Shown: in pieces, positions 12,201-24,503 of the stretch
How the letters are laid out: each line of letters begins with the position of its first letter
Position numbering within the stretch: the first letter of the stretch is position 1
Source: Cocos nucifera
Lineage: Eukaryota; Streptophyta; Magnoliopsida; Arecales; Arecaceae
NCBI GenBank assembly: GCA_006176705.1
Contig: QRFJ01000048.1
Span: 1,561,825-1,625,824 of the forward strand
DNA length: 64,000 nucleotides
Reading direction: 5' to 3'
Position numbers and translations under genes: made by a program
Notes under the pieces: generated by a model
The model's input: the letters and a program-made list of their open reading frames with translations, nothing else
Told to the model about the DNA's origin: nothing
Databases searched by the model: none

Positions 12201-15200
12201 GACATCTAATCATATGAAATTTCATCCAAAATCCTAGGAGATCTAAGAAGTCCTAATTGCTAAACATCATAATCGAGGAGCATGACATCATCCTCTTTCC
12301 GCTGTTTCACATAGCAGGAGGGTTGCCTCGGTCCAACAAAAGAGAACCCTGTTTCACCGAGCAATAGAAGAACACAAGAGAAAGGGGGTGACCGGTGATT
12401 TAGCCCCCCACTTCATCCAGTAGGAGGGATGCCCCTATTAGATGAGTGCCCTAGAAGCCAGATTGGCCAACACTTGTAAAATACTTTCTATGAGCATTTT
12501 TATAATTTTGACTAAAATTAATAAAGAAGTTATTTTCCATCACATTGTGTATTTAAAGTATCTGTGATACATCCTTTGAGTTAACGGGTATGATAACGCA
12601 TATTTTCAAGAGTTGAAAATTTAAGATATGTATTATCATAATTAACTCATAAATTGCTTCCGATCGTAAGATCATCACGAGGATGGTGATCGATCCGAAA
12701 GATCGATGTACGATCGCTTTCTTATGGTAGATAAGTCTTGAGTCTACGGTGTGGAGACACCGGAGCAAGAGTACAGGTACTCATTGAGAACGAGGCACTA
12801 CACGTGACCACCTCAAGCAGTCATAAAGGAGTCCACCTTCTCGTCGATGACTAGCTCGATACTGCAGTTGTATATCTGATTCTTTGACCTGAGGTACATC
12901 GGTAATTCACCTTGAGTGTGTTATAGTTTGACTACATAATTCAATCTCCTAGCCATTCAAAATTCTGAAGTATATATTGGCTATAGCATGTTCATTGTAG
13001 GAATTGGATCGCACCAATAAGGAATCTATTAACCTCGGTAGAAAAGTAATCCTATGATGATCATGAGATCGAGTCCTTAAACCCATAGCCTGGCAGTGTG
13101 AATTAATAGAAAGGAGATTCTATTAGATTTTTACATCGGACTCGAATCGAATGATTTATTCATATGACCTGTTAGGTCTGATGAGTTCATCTTGACCTTG
13201 ATCCTGTGGGACTCATGATAGAAGAACCCAATCACACAGGTAGCTACACTGAAATATTCATATTCAGTTCTGATAGATTGCCACCACATATTGCTAAGTA
13301 TCACTGATGGATTTTGGGATCAATTAAAATTATCTTGATGATTGACAATTCTAATTGGATGAATCAAAAGAGTTTTAGTCCATCGGAAGGTGTTTCGATG
13401 ATGCCAATGATGGAGATCGCGACATGTCTCATTACCATATAGAACTGAATCCAACTGGATCACACAACCAGGAGTTTGGATCTGAATGTCATTAATTAGG
13501 CTAATCCAGTTCAATTATTTGGATTAGATCCAATTAGGTTGAAGAAAATTGTGCTAGCACACAATTGAACCTATCATTCTCCTTCTGTCATCTTTTTAGT
13601 TCGTCTCGATTGAGTCAAATTGGATTTGGCTCATCCAGGAATCCTATATGGGTTTGTCCTGGTCTGACTGGAGCTTGTCCAAGTCAGATCAAGGCTTGTC
13701 CTAACCATTTCAGGGCTTGTCTTAAAATCTTAAAAGGGCACCAGGACAAGGGTCAAAGGTTGACCCGTATTGCAGGAAAGAAAGAAGAGGGGCTTACAAC
13801 CCCTGAAGATTTTCTAGGGGCACGCGCCCCATGCTGATTTCGTGAGAGGGGAGAGGGCGCACGTCCCCCTTGGCGTGCACCCCATACGGATGAGATGAGG
13901 CACCCCATTCAAATGGGATTTGAATGGATCAAAGCATTTGAATTTGATTCAAATACTTGGAGATAATTGCTTGCGCCAATCAAATATTATCTTCCCATCT
14001 CCATGCCATTTATCTGGAGTTTTGTGCAACAAAATCAAAAAAAAAAATGATGTGGGGCATGGGATTTCAGATTGGAGTCTTGCTTTAAGCAATCCAATTG
14101 CTTAAAGCTCCAGGACTCCAGGGTGGCGCTAGGTCTATAAAAGGACCCCTGCACCTAGTTGTTTGATACCGCAATTCCTCCACGGCGAAGCTCTGTCTCT
14201 TCCTCCATCTCTCATGCCCTCTTCTAGATCTCCTTCTCCCTCTTCCACGCCCAAAAGGGTTGGGCAAAATTCAGAGATCAAGAGTTGGCCCCTGATCTTG
14301 CAAAGGTTGCGCAACAAGTTGCTGATCAAGAGACAAACGTGTTATCTTGAAGATCAAGTTCAAAGGCTTCACAGATCGATTCTAGATCTGAATTTTTGCT
14401 ATCAGATTCAGAAAAAAAGGACTTTCAGATCTGACTCGAGTGAATTTTGATAGAGACCAAGCACGTGCGTGGCTAGATCCAGAACCTCCGAATGGTGTCA
14501 GATCATCGGCAGAGTAAATGGTTTACCCAAACAAGGTAACATTCGATGTTACATATTTTAATTTAATTTTAGTTTTTGCTATAAGATCGTTCCAATCAGA
14601 TTTGAGAACTCTCGGATCTGATCAGATCGTTACAAATTTTTTGAAATTTTCGCTACAGATCTGATCAGATCGGATCGATCCTGCGGCAGGAAAACTAGGT
14701 TTCCTTCAGCCCCAATCCAAGAAAAGAGATAAGCCAAGAAAAGGGGGACTTGAACTACTTGTTTCACACAATGGGAGATGCCCCTACCTAAAGAAGAATA
14801 AGAAGAAGCAAAAGAAGAGAGGCCGCCCACCCAAACCTAGAACTCTGTTCAACCGTCTCTTTTCCCCTCTATTGTTTGCTGAGCAAAGACATCTGAATCA
14901 CTCAGTTTAATTCTTTTCCCTTGGCTTCCTAATTTCAGAGTCTTTAAGCAATGGATGAAAATTGTTCCTGCAAATCTGATCAAAAGATATGCTAAACGTG
15001 AAAAAAAGTATATATCTTTTTAGCCCCTTAGAACCTGAATGAGGTGCTTGTTTTGGGGCTTTTTTATGTGCCTCTCTAAAGGGCCTCTTCTCACTATATG
15101 TGACGCACTAAGGATGAGCCTTAGTGCATCTTGAACCTTAGGCACACTTTTGAAAACACTGTAATAGAATGCAGCCCTTTGAAAAAGTTTATAGAGCTGG

Positions 15201-16333
15201 GGCACGTAGAAGGAACATGGTATTATGATTGTCTTAATCAATAAGCCACCATGCTTTCTTTTTCTATGACTAGTAAGGCTAGTCAAAATGTATTGAGGTT
15301 TGACTATTTGCTTAAAATGGAGATGTTTCTGTTTGTCTATTTTGGTTCGTCCCATATACTTTCTCAGGTCTAAAGGGTACACCTCTTTTTGTAGACCAAA
15401 GGTAAGACCTAATGTTCCCCTCATTTCATGCCAATGGGCCTATATATTGAACTATCAATGAAAATATGGCGCTATCATTCACATCTCCTATATAATGGAA
15501 GTTTACCTACGAAGACTATCTTTGCTTCACAAATAATATAAGCAAAAGATCTTAAAACTGAGATAACTTGTGAATCGTGTATTTTCACACAATCCAATTA
15601 AAACTATAAAGATTCAGATTTTGTGTTAATTTACTAAACACAAGTCATAGGAATATTACCAATCACATTTCTTGATGCAGATAGCAAATGGAGTAGCATG
15701 CAGCTTTTTCATAGGTTCGCTTTTTTTCATCATTTCAGTCTCCCTATATGAACATAATTTCAGTCTTCATTTGATTATTCTATTGATCATAATTATGGAC
15801 TCAAGCTAAGAATTTGGTATCAAGAACCAATCAGAGCGGTTCAAGCTACGAAAGGAAGAAAAAAGGTGAAGCATTTACCACTACTTTGAAAGTGGATCTC
15901 TAAGCCCGAGGAGCAAACTCCATTGCTAGAATAATACCACCAATATCTATCTGATGAGGAGGAGGCTGATAAAAGGGAGAAGGGGAGATACCCTTTTGGA
16001 TCGGATGGCGATGCCGAAGGCCGGATCGAGCGAGGCGGAGATGGCGGCCTCGGCGGAGTGGTCGGAGCGGAAGGCGACGTAGCCGGAGCCGTCGACGTCG
16101 ATGCGGATGCGGGAGATGGGACCGTACATCTCGAGGCGGGACTTGAGCTCGAGAACCGTGCAGTCGACGGGGAGGCCGGTGACCGTAACCAAGGAGGGGG
16201 AAGAGGACCTCCTACCGGCGCCGGCGCCGGCTGGCTCCGGCTTTCCGTCCGCCTCCTCCGGCGGCGGCCGTAGCCGCTTGGAGAGAGAAGGGGGCGGATT
16301 ATCGGGCCTCTGGCGCTTCCTCCTTCGGGTCAT
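7773..16333 (-). CDS. RRM-containing protein, At1g27050-like, two exons around an 8.0-kb intron
   Basis: Exon 1 is 15992-16333 and exon 2 is 7773-7988, both phase 0, giving 185 residues. Exon 1 starts MTRRRKRQRP with a basic, proline-rich leader (likely nuclear signal). An RRM follows at about residues 47-124: VTVTGLPVDC resembles RNP2, and GSGYVAFRS resembles RNP1. The domain finishes across the intron (SKR / VLVVRARDP). Exon 2 carries SKLLRAEIPLSRHGRS and ends REIIAYDDLL. From memory, the Arabidopsis protein At1g27050 has the same order (ELKSRFE, SKLLRPVMPLRKHGRS, terminal TYDD), which is what ties the two exons together. Donor is AGG/GTATCT and acceptor GCAG/GTC. The molecular role is unknown beyond RNA binding by domain. 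An intervening small exon cannot be excluded, but none is needed. Exon 1 is very GC-rich, unlike the intron. Confidence 0.82.
8700..11290. repeat. Three diverged tandem copies of a ~0.75-1 kb unit
   Basis: Unit starts near 8700, 9695 and 10530. Each copy repeats the same landmarks: AAAATTT..GAGAGGCCATAACTTCT, ...ATAGTGGCCTTGCACCATAGTTT, ...GGGACTTGAACCTCACTA and AAAGTGAAGGGCTTAGAA (variants in each). Copies 1 and 2 also share a remnant with coding look (GDDDVKTCL, then DQSPN followed by acidic residues and AISIQ), broken by stops. Copy 3 lacks this part. The repeats lie wholly in the large intron of the RRM gene. Origin not recognised. Confidence 0.75.
9111..9291. repeat. Perfect 72-bp inverted repeat with AT-microsatellite loop
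   Basis: Arm 9111-9182 and arm 9220-9291 are exact reverse complements over 72 bp; the 37-nt spacer is mostly (AT)n. The left arm fits the tandem-unit context seen in the neighbouring copies, so the right arm looks like an inverted duplication of the left. On the minus strand it would be transcribed as part of the RRM-gene intron and fold into a long perfect hairpin. Confidence 0.9.
12430..14700 (+). mobile_element. LTR-like block (probable solo LTR), boundaries approximate
   Basis: A long block unlike its surroundings, beginning about TGCCCCTATTAGATGAG and ending somewhere between 14550 and 14700. It has a promoter-like core, TCTATAAAAGGACCCC at about 14134-14149, followed by a pyrimidine-rich stretch and GATCTGATCAGATC-type sequence, as in the R-U5 part of plant LTRs. 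No gag or pol frame was found on either side, and I did not find a target duplication. Superfamily (Copia or Gypsy) not determined. It sits in the RRM-gene intron. Confidence 0.45.
14701..15991. other. Remainder of RRM-gene intron
   Basis: AT-rich intronic DNA next to exon 1. A 134-codon minus-strand open frame at 15020-15424 has no recognisable domain and is treated as chance or repeat-derived. No exon of the RRM gene is required here. Confidence 0.4.
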
Positions 16334-19300
16334 GGATTTTTTTTCCGGCCGAAGACCGAGCGATCGAGAAGAAGGTAAAGTAAAAAAGATAGGGTGCGCC
16401 GGGTTCGCTGTCTGATGTAGCCGATTAAAGTTGACAGTTAATCATGATTAGTTCCTTCCGATCCAATTTTTATTTTATTTTTTTTTATTCCACCTAATGA
16501 TGTGGCGAATGGTCTAAAATGTATATGATGGAATGGTTCTAATTGATAATTCCTTTTAAACAAGAGTCAGCCAACTTACGGGCAGTTATCCGCATGTTGA
16601 AATATTATCAAAAAAAGGAAATCAATTTAAGTGGTGCTTAGCTTGGCTAAACTTATTTTACTGGGGACGGAGTCAGGATAAGCTGCAGAACTCTCACCTC
16701 CCCCTAGCCTCTTCATTGTCCCTGCAAGTTAATTCGTTAATCCTCAAACTTTTAACCAAGCAGGGGATATCACTAATCCAAAAATAAGTGCCAAGCATGT
16801 GCCGAAAGGTTACCATGAGTTAAAAACTCTGTATCCTGATTAGCCATCTAGCATTCAAAAATTATCCCTATATTGCGAATAAAATAGTGGTTCAACCGGC
16901 CTTGAATGCAGTATTGACTGGATTGAGAATCTTAGCCGATGATATGGTCACTTACATGCATCTCGTTGCCTTCCACATGAGATGTAGAAGTTGCAAGAAC
17001 TTGTGTTCTTCGAGCATACTCTTTTAATTTCTTAATGCTAATCTCCTGATGTAAGAATTTTCTACATGGTCATGGAATAGTTTTTCCTCCTAAAATTACC
17101 ACGTTCTTGCACCGTACGCATTTTGCACTACATGAAGGCAATGGTGATTGGGCTTCACATACGGAGATCAAAGTGCCACAAGCAATAACTACATGTTCTC
17201 AGGGGCGCACTTTTATCCTCAAACTGTAAATTTGCATAAATCATTTTTTACCTGCCAACTTTATCATTCCAGGCGCAAGAGCCCCAGGTGGGAACAAACG
17301 ACCCGAACCGGCTTCTGTTGTTTGCGAGAAAGATCACAGTAGTTTTCCTGTATCTCACCTGTTTTTCGCTAGAAAATTTCCATAGCTTCAAAAGAAAATA
17401 AAGAGCGACCACCGAAAGGGAAAATGGAGAGCTTTGCTTTGCTTTTGAGCTAAAAATAATGACCGCAGATTTTCAGCCTCTGAAAATTGTTTTCTAGCAA
17501 AGAAAATATTTTAAAAGAGTATTTTTCCGGTCATTACCCCTTTTCGAAGGAATCAATAGACCTCAACAGGATTCTTGTCATTTCATACACGCTTCATTGT
17601 TTTGCACGTTTACACTAAAAAACCTTTCAGTCACGTTACAATGAAACCAAACCATTTTACGCTAAAACAATGCATTGAATGTTTCAGAGCTAACCTGCAC
17701 GCTAAAAAATCTGAAAGCTTTGGCTGGTGGTGCAGCACAGAAAAAACAAAGTCTTCTGATTTAAGACAGCATTTGCTGATTCATTGTCAAGTGCACCTCA
17801 ACAAAGTGAAACCAGTACCCAAAATTTGGACTTCCCCTGGACTATGGATTTTTTTTTTAACCGACCAGTTTTAGGCATAAAAAATATCCACATCCATTGG
17901 GACCACGTGGCCTTATTCTAATCAGACCTAAGCCAGATCCAATGCTATCCCAGTGGAAAAGAGTATAAGGAGTTTGAAAGCATGGACAGCCAGGCTATTA
18001 AGTTCATTAAAAACTATGTATTGTACCAGACCCACCATCCCACACCAACAATCAACCTATCCAAAAAGATGAAAAAAGCAAACGTCATTTGGTGGTGGCA
18101 GGAGAGATCCATAACATTCAGAGGAGCAGAAATGTCAAAAATCAGCAGCTCCCACGACAAACAAAAATTTAAACTACACCATCTATGATATTAGGGGAGG
18201 CTAAAGCAGCTATATGTTGCAACACAGCCAATTCACTAGTTTTTTATTTGGAGATAATATTTAAACACCAAGTAAATATCCACAATAGTTCAGAAGACAG
18301 CCAAAAACCAAATCAGAGTTATCATGATTAGGTTCTCATGACACCATAGCAACATCTAAATGCATATACGAAGCATGACTTATGTGCTATCCATGCTGCA
18401 CCACCTTACACTGGCTTCAACCACATCTTCGCAATGGAAGACAAGAAAATACCTGATCAAGACATCATTCAGAAAGATGTCAGAACAATTGGAATCCCAG
18501 AAACAGAATCCTGATTGCACACGAGATACAAAGACGTGTGCACGCAAAAAAATTAATTAAAATATACCCTTCAAAATTAATTAAAAAATTAATTAAAATT
18601 AATTTTAAAAAAATTAATTAAAATATGTGTGCACAGAGAGAGCGAGGGGGAAAGAGAGAGAAAACATGACATCTTTATTCATGTTTTGAAATAGCTGCAG
18701 AAACCCTTCAAGATACCCCCAGCATACTCAGGTCTTCTCTGAACAAAATTAATGTCAAAAATGAATTAACATAGAGTAAGTTCACTTGGACAACAAACTG
18801 CATGCAACGGGACAGAAATATCACAATAAAAAGAACAGAATATTAAACAAATATAGGCAATCCTTGTCATTTAAGATAACACTGCTGGATAGGCAACATT
18901 AACAAATTTAAAAGAAAAGTTTCGAATATCCTTTTCTATTTGAATGTTGAAGCCTTTCTTACCTGGACTCTCATGTCTAGCTCCAATAATGTATCATGTA
19001 AGTTTCCAAAGTAGATATGCATCTTTTAGATCAAACTCTTCGATTGCAACTTCTACAAATTCGTGAAGAGCTGATGAACTCTTCCAACAGTGAATTTCAC
19101 TCGCTATAATGATGTTAGAAGGGAGCTTTGGTCTTCTTCAGAAATCACTCAAAGATGTAGATATTAAAATACTCCTACAGATTTTCACTTTTCTTGTATC
19201 CTTAAGATAATTAGGAAGTATAAATCAAAAACATGTAGATTGAAAGACCTCAACAAAAAAAAATCTTTTAATGTTTTCTTTTTGAATATTATACATATTA

Positions 19301-21244
19301 GTCAAAAAATTTCTTTCCTACGTGTCCTAGTATATCTCTCCCCCCTCTTGTTGAATCAAATGCTTGGAAACATGTTTCAATCCAATCCTTGTGTCCATAT
19401 CCAAGAAAAACTAGCTCGAGCAGCTGGTAATAGCAACAATATTAAGCACATAGAAAACACATACTACAATGATGTTGATCTCTATAGAAACATTTGGTTA
19501 AAGGAATTGCAAGCAACTAAGAGTTAAGACCTAACAGAAGGAACAACTAGAAACAAACTCAACTCCTGGTTTGAGTTGTAACTCCTCACAACCACCCTCA
19601 TTTCCCAACAAACTTCAACTGTTTACAGCAGGCTGAGTTATTCCATCTCCTTCAATAGTAAATAGATCTTTTTTGTCCAAAACATGCACTGCTCCCTACA
19701 TTGTGACAAGCTCTCAAAAATTTTCAATACTCTAACCACATACTTGTACTGGAAAAGAAATAGGTAGTTCTTGAGATCGGGACTCTGCATGGTTAGGGTA
19801 AAAAGACTGAAATGATGATTCATCCTATACCTTGTACTAAATTACAAAGTACAAGCACACATCTTGGACAACAGGTAGCCACGCACCTATCAAAGTCAAT
19901 ATCTATGGGTACACAAATCGATTTGCTATTCTCGAACCAACAAGTCATGTTTTATTGCTATTACTCTTTCCATGGTGGACATAGTCCTACATAAATAAAT
20001 CAAAGGTATATAAGTAAAAGCTCATAGCTGAAAGGGCAACAGCTGCTAAGGCAGTATGGTAATCTCTATCGTGACCAAGTTCAGAACCAAAAAAATAAAA
20101 AAAGGTTTCCACTTGAATGACATACAAGGCAAAAATTTATTCATACATATTTAGAAATTCATCATTGTCTTATTCTAGAATGAATGAGACTAGTACATCA
20201 GCAAGCATATAAATGCATCTCTTCTACACAGTATATGAGACCAGATGATTATTAAAGATAAACTTTTGGATTTGGTATATTGATATAAGCATGGCATTTC
20301 ACCTAAAGAATGGTCGAACTCCAGTACCTGATAGCATTTAAAATGCTCTCTCATGAAGTTAAAGAAACTATTGCAAATTAAACGATGCCACATAAAAAAG
20401 ATGTGATAGGGCAAAAAGAGTAAGATGAAGAGTGGGTGGGACGAAATTCTAGTCCACCATAGTTTGATTCCTAAAGAGGGTGCGGTGAAATGTGATTCTT
20501 AAGAGGCCCTTCAGCATAGTCACTAATCTGTACTAGGTTTCATGCATGTGCACCACATATACCTTGGCTTACCCAATAGAAAGAGATTCACCATGATTCG
20601 AAACGTAGAGGAGGTTTACACATTAAAACCTAATTGAAAGAATTTATGATGGCAAAACACTAGGGCTTGTTTTTGTGTTTCTGTTTATCTACAAATTTGT
20701 GAAGTACCACATGGAGATTGATGTCGAAGATAGTACTTGCACAAAAGTTCTTGTATAATTGTATTCCTTGATTTTATTTTCACCCTTTTTTTGCGAGCAA
20801 TAAATATTTGCTACCAAAAGCTCTGAAGAATTTTCAAACCTTTTTTTTAGAGAGAGTTCATCATTCATGTTGTTCAGTTTCGTTCAAAATTTTTCCTCTT
20901 GGGTTTTTTATTAAAAAAATCAGGAAACAAAAGCAATACAAAATGGCGCTTAATTTCAATGAAGAAAAAACGTCAGCTTTTCATCTGGGATCACTCTTCT
21001 GGATCTCCTTTATTAGCCGTACAACCACAACCCTTTTTTCAACATCGAAATAGGAATAGAAAACAAATGTCGATGGCCTAATCAAAAAGATCGAATTTTG
21101 ACGCAAGGAAGCGCTGTAAAAGATGAAATCATGAATTCAGGGGGCATAATGATACTGATGATGATAATAATAATAAAAGATGGAGAAATAGACGGTGCTT
21201 ACGACGGATGGAAGGATGGATAGGTGGATGATCCTGATCCATCA
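16334..21244. other. 4.9-kb intergenic region, no gene recognised
   Basis: AT-rich unique-looking DNA. It contains the 5' flank of the RRM gene (16334-16450), A/T runs with repeated TTAATTAAAA words at about 18550-18625, and a purine-rich run near 18637-18662. Open frames such as 17575-17874 lack domain signals and plant splice context. Nothing was supportable as a gene or classified transposon. Confidence 0.4.
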
Positions 21245-21535
21245 TCAATTGGTGGATTTGGGGGTCGGTGGGGACTGGTGGTCGAGAAGGAGATCGTCGT
21301 AGGGGTCGCGGCGGCCGGGGACCTGGCTGATCTGGGCATCCCAGGAGAGCTGGGCGTTGAAACGCTCGAAGGTCCAGAAGCCGTAGGGGCGGAGAGGGAG
21401 CTTCCAGTTGGCCTTGGTCTTGTTGCACTCCTCCCTCATAGCGTAGATGTGCTCCCGCTGCTTCTCGTCCCTCTTCTTTGGATCCTCCATCATCCGCAGA
21501 ATCAGGTTCTCCGCGAACTCCATCACGAACCCCAT
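21245..21535 (-). CDS. Small conserved plant protein, 96 residues
   Basis: Single-exon frame starting MGFVMEFAENLILRMMEDP and ending TPKSTN. Recognisable motifs are PLRPYGFWTFERFNAQL and QVPGRRDPYDDLL, which I recall as conserved in small angiosperm proteins of this length. I cannot name the function with confidence; an accessory mitochondrial complex I role is only a vague memory. The start at 21535 is chosen because conservation begins at MGF; the longer frame upstream (from 21610) reads a low-complexity basic leader that looks like 5' UTR. No signal peptide is seen; the N-terminal half is charged and helical. A plausible donor (GTAAGC) lies on this strand at about 21200, in the 3' UTR. The reverse strand also has a long open frame, judged a shadow. 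Confidence 0.7.
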   Translation of the reverse strand: MGFVMEFAENLILRMMEDPKKRDEKQREHIYAMREECNKTKANWKLPLRPYGFWTFERFNAQLSWDAQISQVPGRRDPYDDLLLDHQSPPTPKSTN

Positions 21536-21765
21536 CGCCGGCCCTCGCTTCTTTCCTTCCCTCTCTCTGTATCTCCAATTTCTCTTCCCTACTCTGGTGG
21601 TAACTCTCAAGAATTATATCGATTCCTAATGGAGGCTCCTGGAGCCGAGCGAGCCCTTAAGCATTATAGAAACAGCACGTGCCAAGCACGTGGCTCGTCA
21701 AGCGCCAGGTTTCTGGTGCGTTTTTCCGTTCTTAATTGTTGGAAAGAGTGACCGCGTAGATGCGG

Positions 21766-21770
<5 letters not shown>

Positions 21771-21800
<30 letters not shown>
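21771..21800. repeat. AT microsatellite
   Basis: Fifteen AT dinucleotides between the small gene and the solo LTR. Confidence 0.9.
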
Positions 21801-21803
<3 letters not shown>

Positions 21804-21918
21804 ATTGACTAATATTTATATTTATTTTATAATTTAAAATTTTATATTTATATCTATCTTATATCCATCATGAGTCAAATTGGATCGGATTAAATAAAAA
21901 TGTAGGTTGAATTAGATT

Positions 21919-23128
21919 TATTGATGCATAATTTGGTTGATGCATGATCGAACGGGAGTTAAGAAAGATGAAGTCGCCATCAGTGATCTGCAAAATAAAA
22001 TCTCATCCAGAGTTGGAGGTTGTGGCTCCAATAGAACCCTCCGACGGTCAAATTAATTTTTCTGGCCAACAGAAAGGGAGTACTCAGAGAGGAATTCGAC
22101 AGAGTTTCGGGAAGGAAAATAAAGCTTAGATAAAACGTATCTGGAGGATCACTTTTTATAGACGGAGCTTGTTATAACTGTCCTGATAAATGACCATCGT
22201 AACTATCCTGATAAATGCCAATCATAATCGTTCTGATAAATGACAATCGTAATTGTCCTGATAAATAATAATGGTAACCGTTCAGTAGAGGGATCGCCTG
22301 TAGGAATCTGTCTGTCCGGAAGGAGTTCGACTTCCATAGAAGTCCGACTAAAAGAGGAATCCGGAAGAAGTTCGGCTCCAATAAAAATCCGATTGAAGGA
22401 GTCCGGAAGGAGTTCGGCTTTCATAGAAGTCCGACTGTTAAAGGAATCCGGAAGGAGTTTGGCTCCCATAGAAGCCTAACTGCTAGAGAAATCTGGAAGG
22501 AGTTCGGCTCCCGTAGAAGCTCGATCGATGGAAGAGTCCAGAAGGAGTTTGGCTCCCTTAGAAGTCTGACTACTGGAGGAGTCCGAAAGAAGTTCTGCTC
22601 CCATAAAAGCCCGACTGAAAGAGGAATCCGGAAGAAGATCGGCTCCCGTAGAAGTCCAACTGCTGGAGGAGTCCGGAAGGAGTTCGGCTCCCGTAGAAGC
22701 CCGACTGAAGGAGGAATCTGGAAGGAGTTCGGCTTTCGTAGAAGTCCGACTGCTGGAAGAGTTTGGAAGGAGTTCGGCTCCATAGAAGTCCGACTGAAGG
22801 AGAAATCCGGAAGAAGATCGGCTCCCATAGAAGTTCGACTGAAGGAGAAATTCGGAAGAAGTTCGGATCCCATAGAAGTCCGACTGCTGGAGGAGTTCGG
22901 CTCCCGTAGAAGTCCGATTGAAGGAGTCCAGAAGGAGTTCGGCCGTTGGGGGAGTTCGATTGGGTTCGGAGTCCAGCTGGAGGAGTTCGGCCACTGAATG
23001 AGTTTGATCGCTGGAGGAAGTTCGACTGCTGAGGAGAAAATTTTCGATCGAAGTTTTTTCGTAATTACCAGCTGCATTAGGCTAAGTACCAGACTGAACT
23101 TCGACAGGAGCAAGATTTATCTCCAATA
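21919..23128 (-). mobile_element. Solo LTR, Gypsy-like family, minus orientation
   Basis: On the plus strand it runs from TATTGATGCATAATTTGG to TTTATCTCCAATA, the reverse-orientation equivalents of the family ends (TGTTGG...CCAACA, both mutated). It carries about 15 copies of a 45-bp unit containing GGAAGGAGTTCGGCTCC and AGAAGTCCGACTG (22310-22930). TATA-like TATAAAAAG lies at about 22152-22160 on the minus strand. No internal region is attached. Flanking pentamers (AGATT and GAATT) match only partly. Confidence 0.8.
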
Positions 23129-23375
23129 GAATTGGATAAATAAAAGATATTGAATTAGATCGAATATATGTAAATATTATAAAATAATTATAATTATGAA
23201 ATGAAGATATTGATTAAGATTATATAAATCCAATTTGAGGCAGTATATGTCATTACTTATATCCGGTCTGAATTTATTTTAGATATTTTTCCTAGAATTT
23301 ATATCTACCTAGATTCTAATTGAATCAAATAAAACCCATCGCATTCGAGTTAGGTTTGGTCGAGTATAAGACAAG

Positions 23376-24495
23376 TAAGGCTAGAAGTGGGCTCGGGCCA
23401 AGTCGGCTTCGGGCCGGGCTCCGAGCTCAATCCGAAACCATTTAGGCCAAGCTCGGGCCAAAAAATAAAATCCGTCTTGCTTTCAGACTGGATTCAGACC
23501 TATCTTTAATCTGGCCCAAGCCCGAGCCCGAATTTTAGCCCAATCATGAGCCTGAATTTCTAACCCAAGCCCAAATTTTTATTTAAATTGCTTGAGCTTA
23601 AATAAATAACTTGAGTTAGCCCAAATCAAATAATTAGCTTAAATTGAGTTAACCAATTAACCAAATTTTAAAAGACTTCCATCCTTCGGTTTTTCTTTCG
23701 AGTCCTAATTTTTTTCATCAAGATCTCGTCTCGAAGAGCCCTAGCCCCGTTCATCGACCATCACCATCCTCACTCCCAATCCTCCCTGCTCTCCCGATGT
23801 CCTACTTGCTCTCCCACCGATCTTCACCGTCACTCTCCTCCCAATCCTCAGCGGCATCAAGCTCCCCCCACCAATCTTCTACAGCCTGCAAGTGCTCTCT
23901 TTTCCACGGATCCACCTCCATCACACCTCTCCCTCCATTTCGCCGATGACCCTACAGGCACTCAAGAACCCACCTCCATCGCACCTCTCCCTCCATCGTG
24001 CCGCATCGTCGCCGCTCCCAATGCTGATCCAAGCATTCAAGAATTCATCTCTGTCGCCTCCTCCCCCACCTCCATCACATCCTCCCTCCAAATCATCCTC
24101 CATCGCACCTCTCGGTCGCCGCTCCCAATGCTGATCCAAGCATTCATTCATCTCTGTCGCTCCCCACCTCCATCACATCCTTCCCTCCATCGCGCTCAAT
24201 CATCACCCCCTCCCTCCGTCGCACTCCATCGACGTCACCACCCCCATCGTCACCCCCCTTCCTCCTTCGCACTCCATCGATGTCACTACCTCCATCGTCA
24301 CCCTCCTTCCTCTATCGTGCTCCATCATCGCCACCCCCATTGCCGATGAAGATGAGGGAGTCTAATGGGTTGGCCTAATTAGGCTCGAGGCTGTATTTTT
24401 TTCAAAAAATTCGGACCTAAACCCAGCCTGAAACTCCAAAAATTATTTTGGACCAAGCTCGAGTAGAGGTATGGCCCGGCCTACTTCCAACCCTA
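23376..24495. mobile_element. Non-autonomous hAT-like element, 1120 bp
   Basis: Terminal inverted repeats: left TAAGGCTAGAAGTGGGC, right end reverse complement TAGGGTTGGAAGTAGGC, with GGGCC following in both. It is flanked by 8-bp direct repeats AAGACAAG (23368-23375) and GAGACAGG (24496-24503), 6 of 8 identical. TAGGG-type ends with 8-bp duplications are typical of hAT elements. The interior has no transposase; it carries GGCCCGAGCCCG-type sequence and a CT-rich minisatellite (about 23890-24330, units around CCTCCATCGCACCTC and ATGCTGATCCAAGCATTC). Confidence 0.7.
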
Positions 24496-24503
24496 GAGAC
24501 AGG

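Noticed and set aside
15020..15424. 134-codon minus-strand open frame in the RRM-gene intron
   Set aside because: No domain or homology recalled; residue composition is not protein-like and it lies in repeat-rich intronic DNA.
16058..16415. Plus-strand open frames of 71 and 104 codons over RRM exon 1
   Set aside because: Antisense shadows of a GC-rich true exon; the minus strand has the conserved RRM and correct splice sites.
21129..21751. Long overlapping open frames on both strands at the small gene
   Set aside because: Only the frame starting MGFVMEF has family-like motifs; the others are low-complexity shadows in GC-rich DNA.
22421..23113. 230-codon minus-strand open frame with RTSMGAELLPDS-type repeats
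   Set aside because: It is the translation of the 45-bp LTR repeat array; similar frames occur at 56321-56886 and 60559-60930 for the same reason. No gene context.
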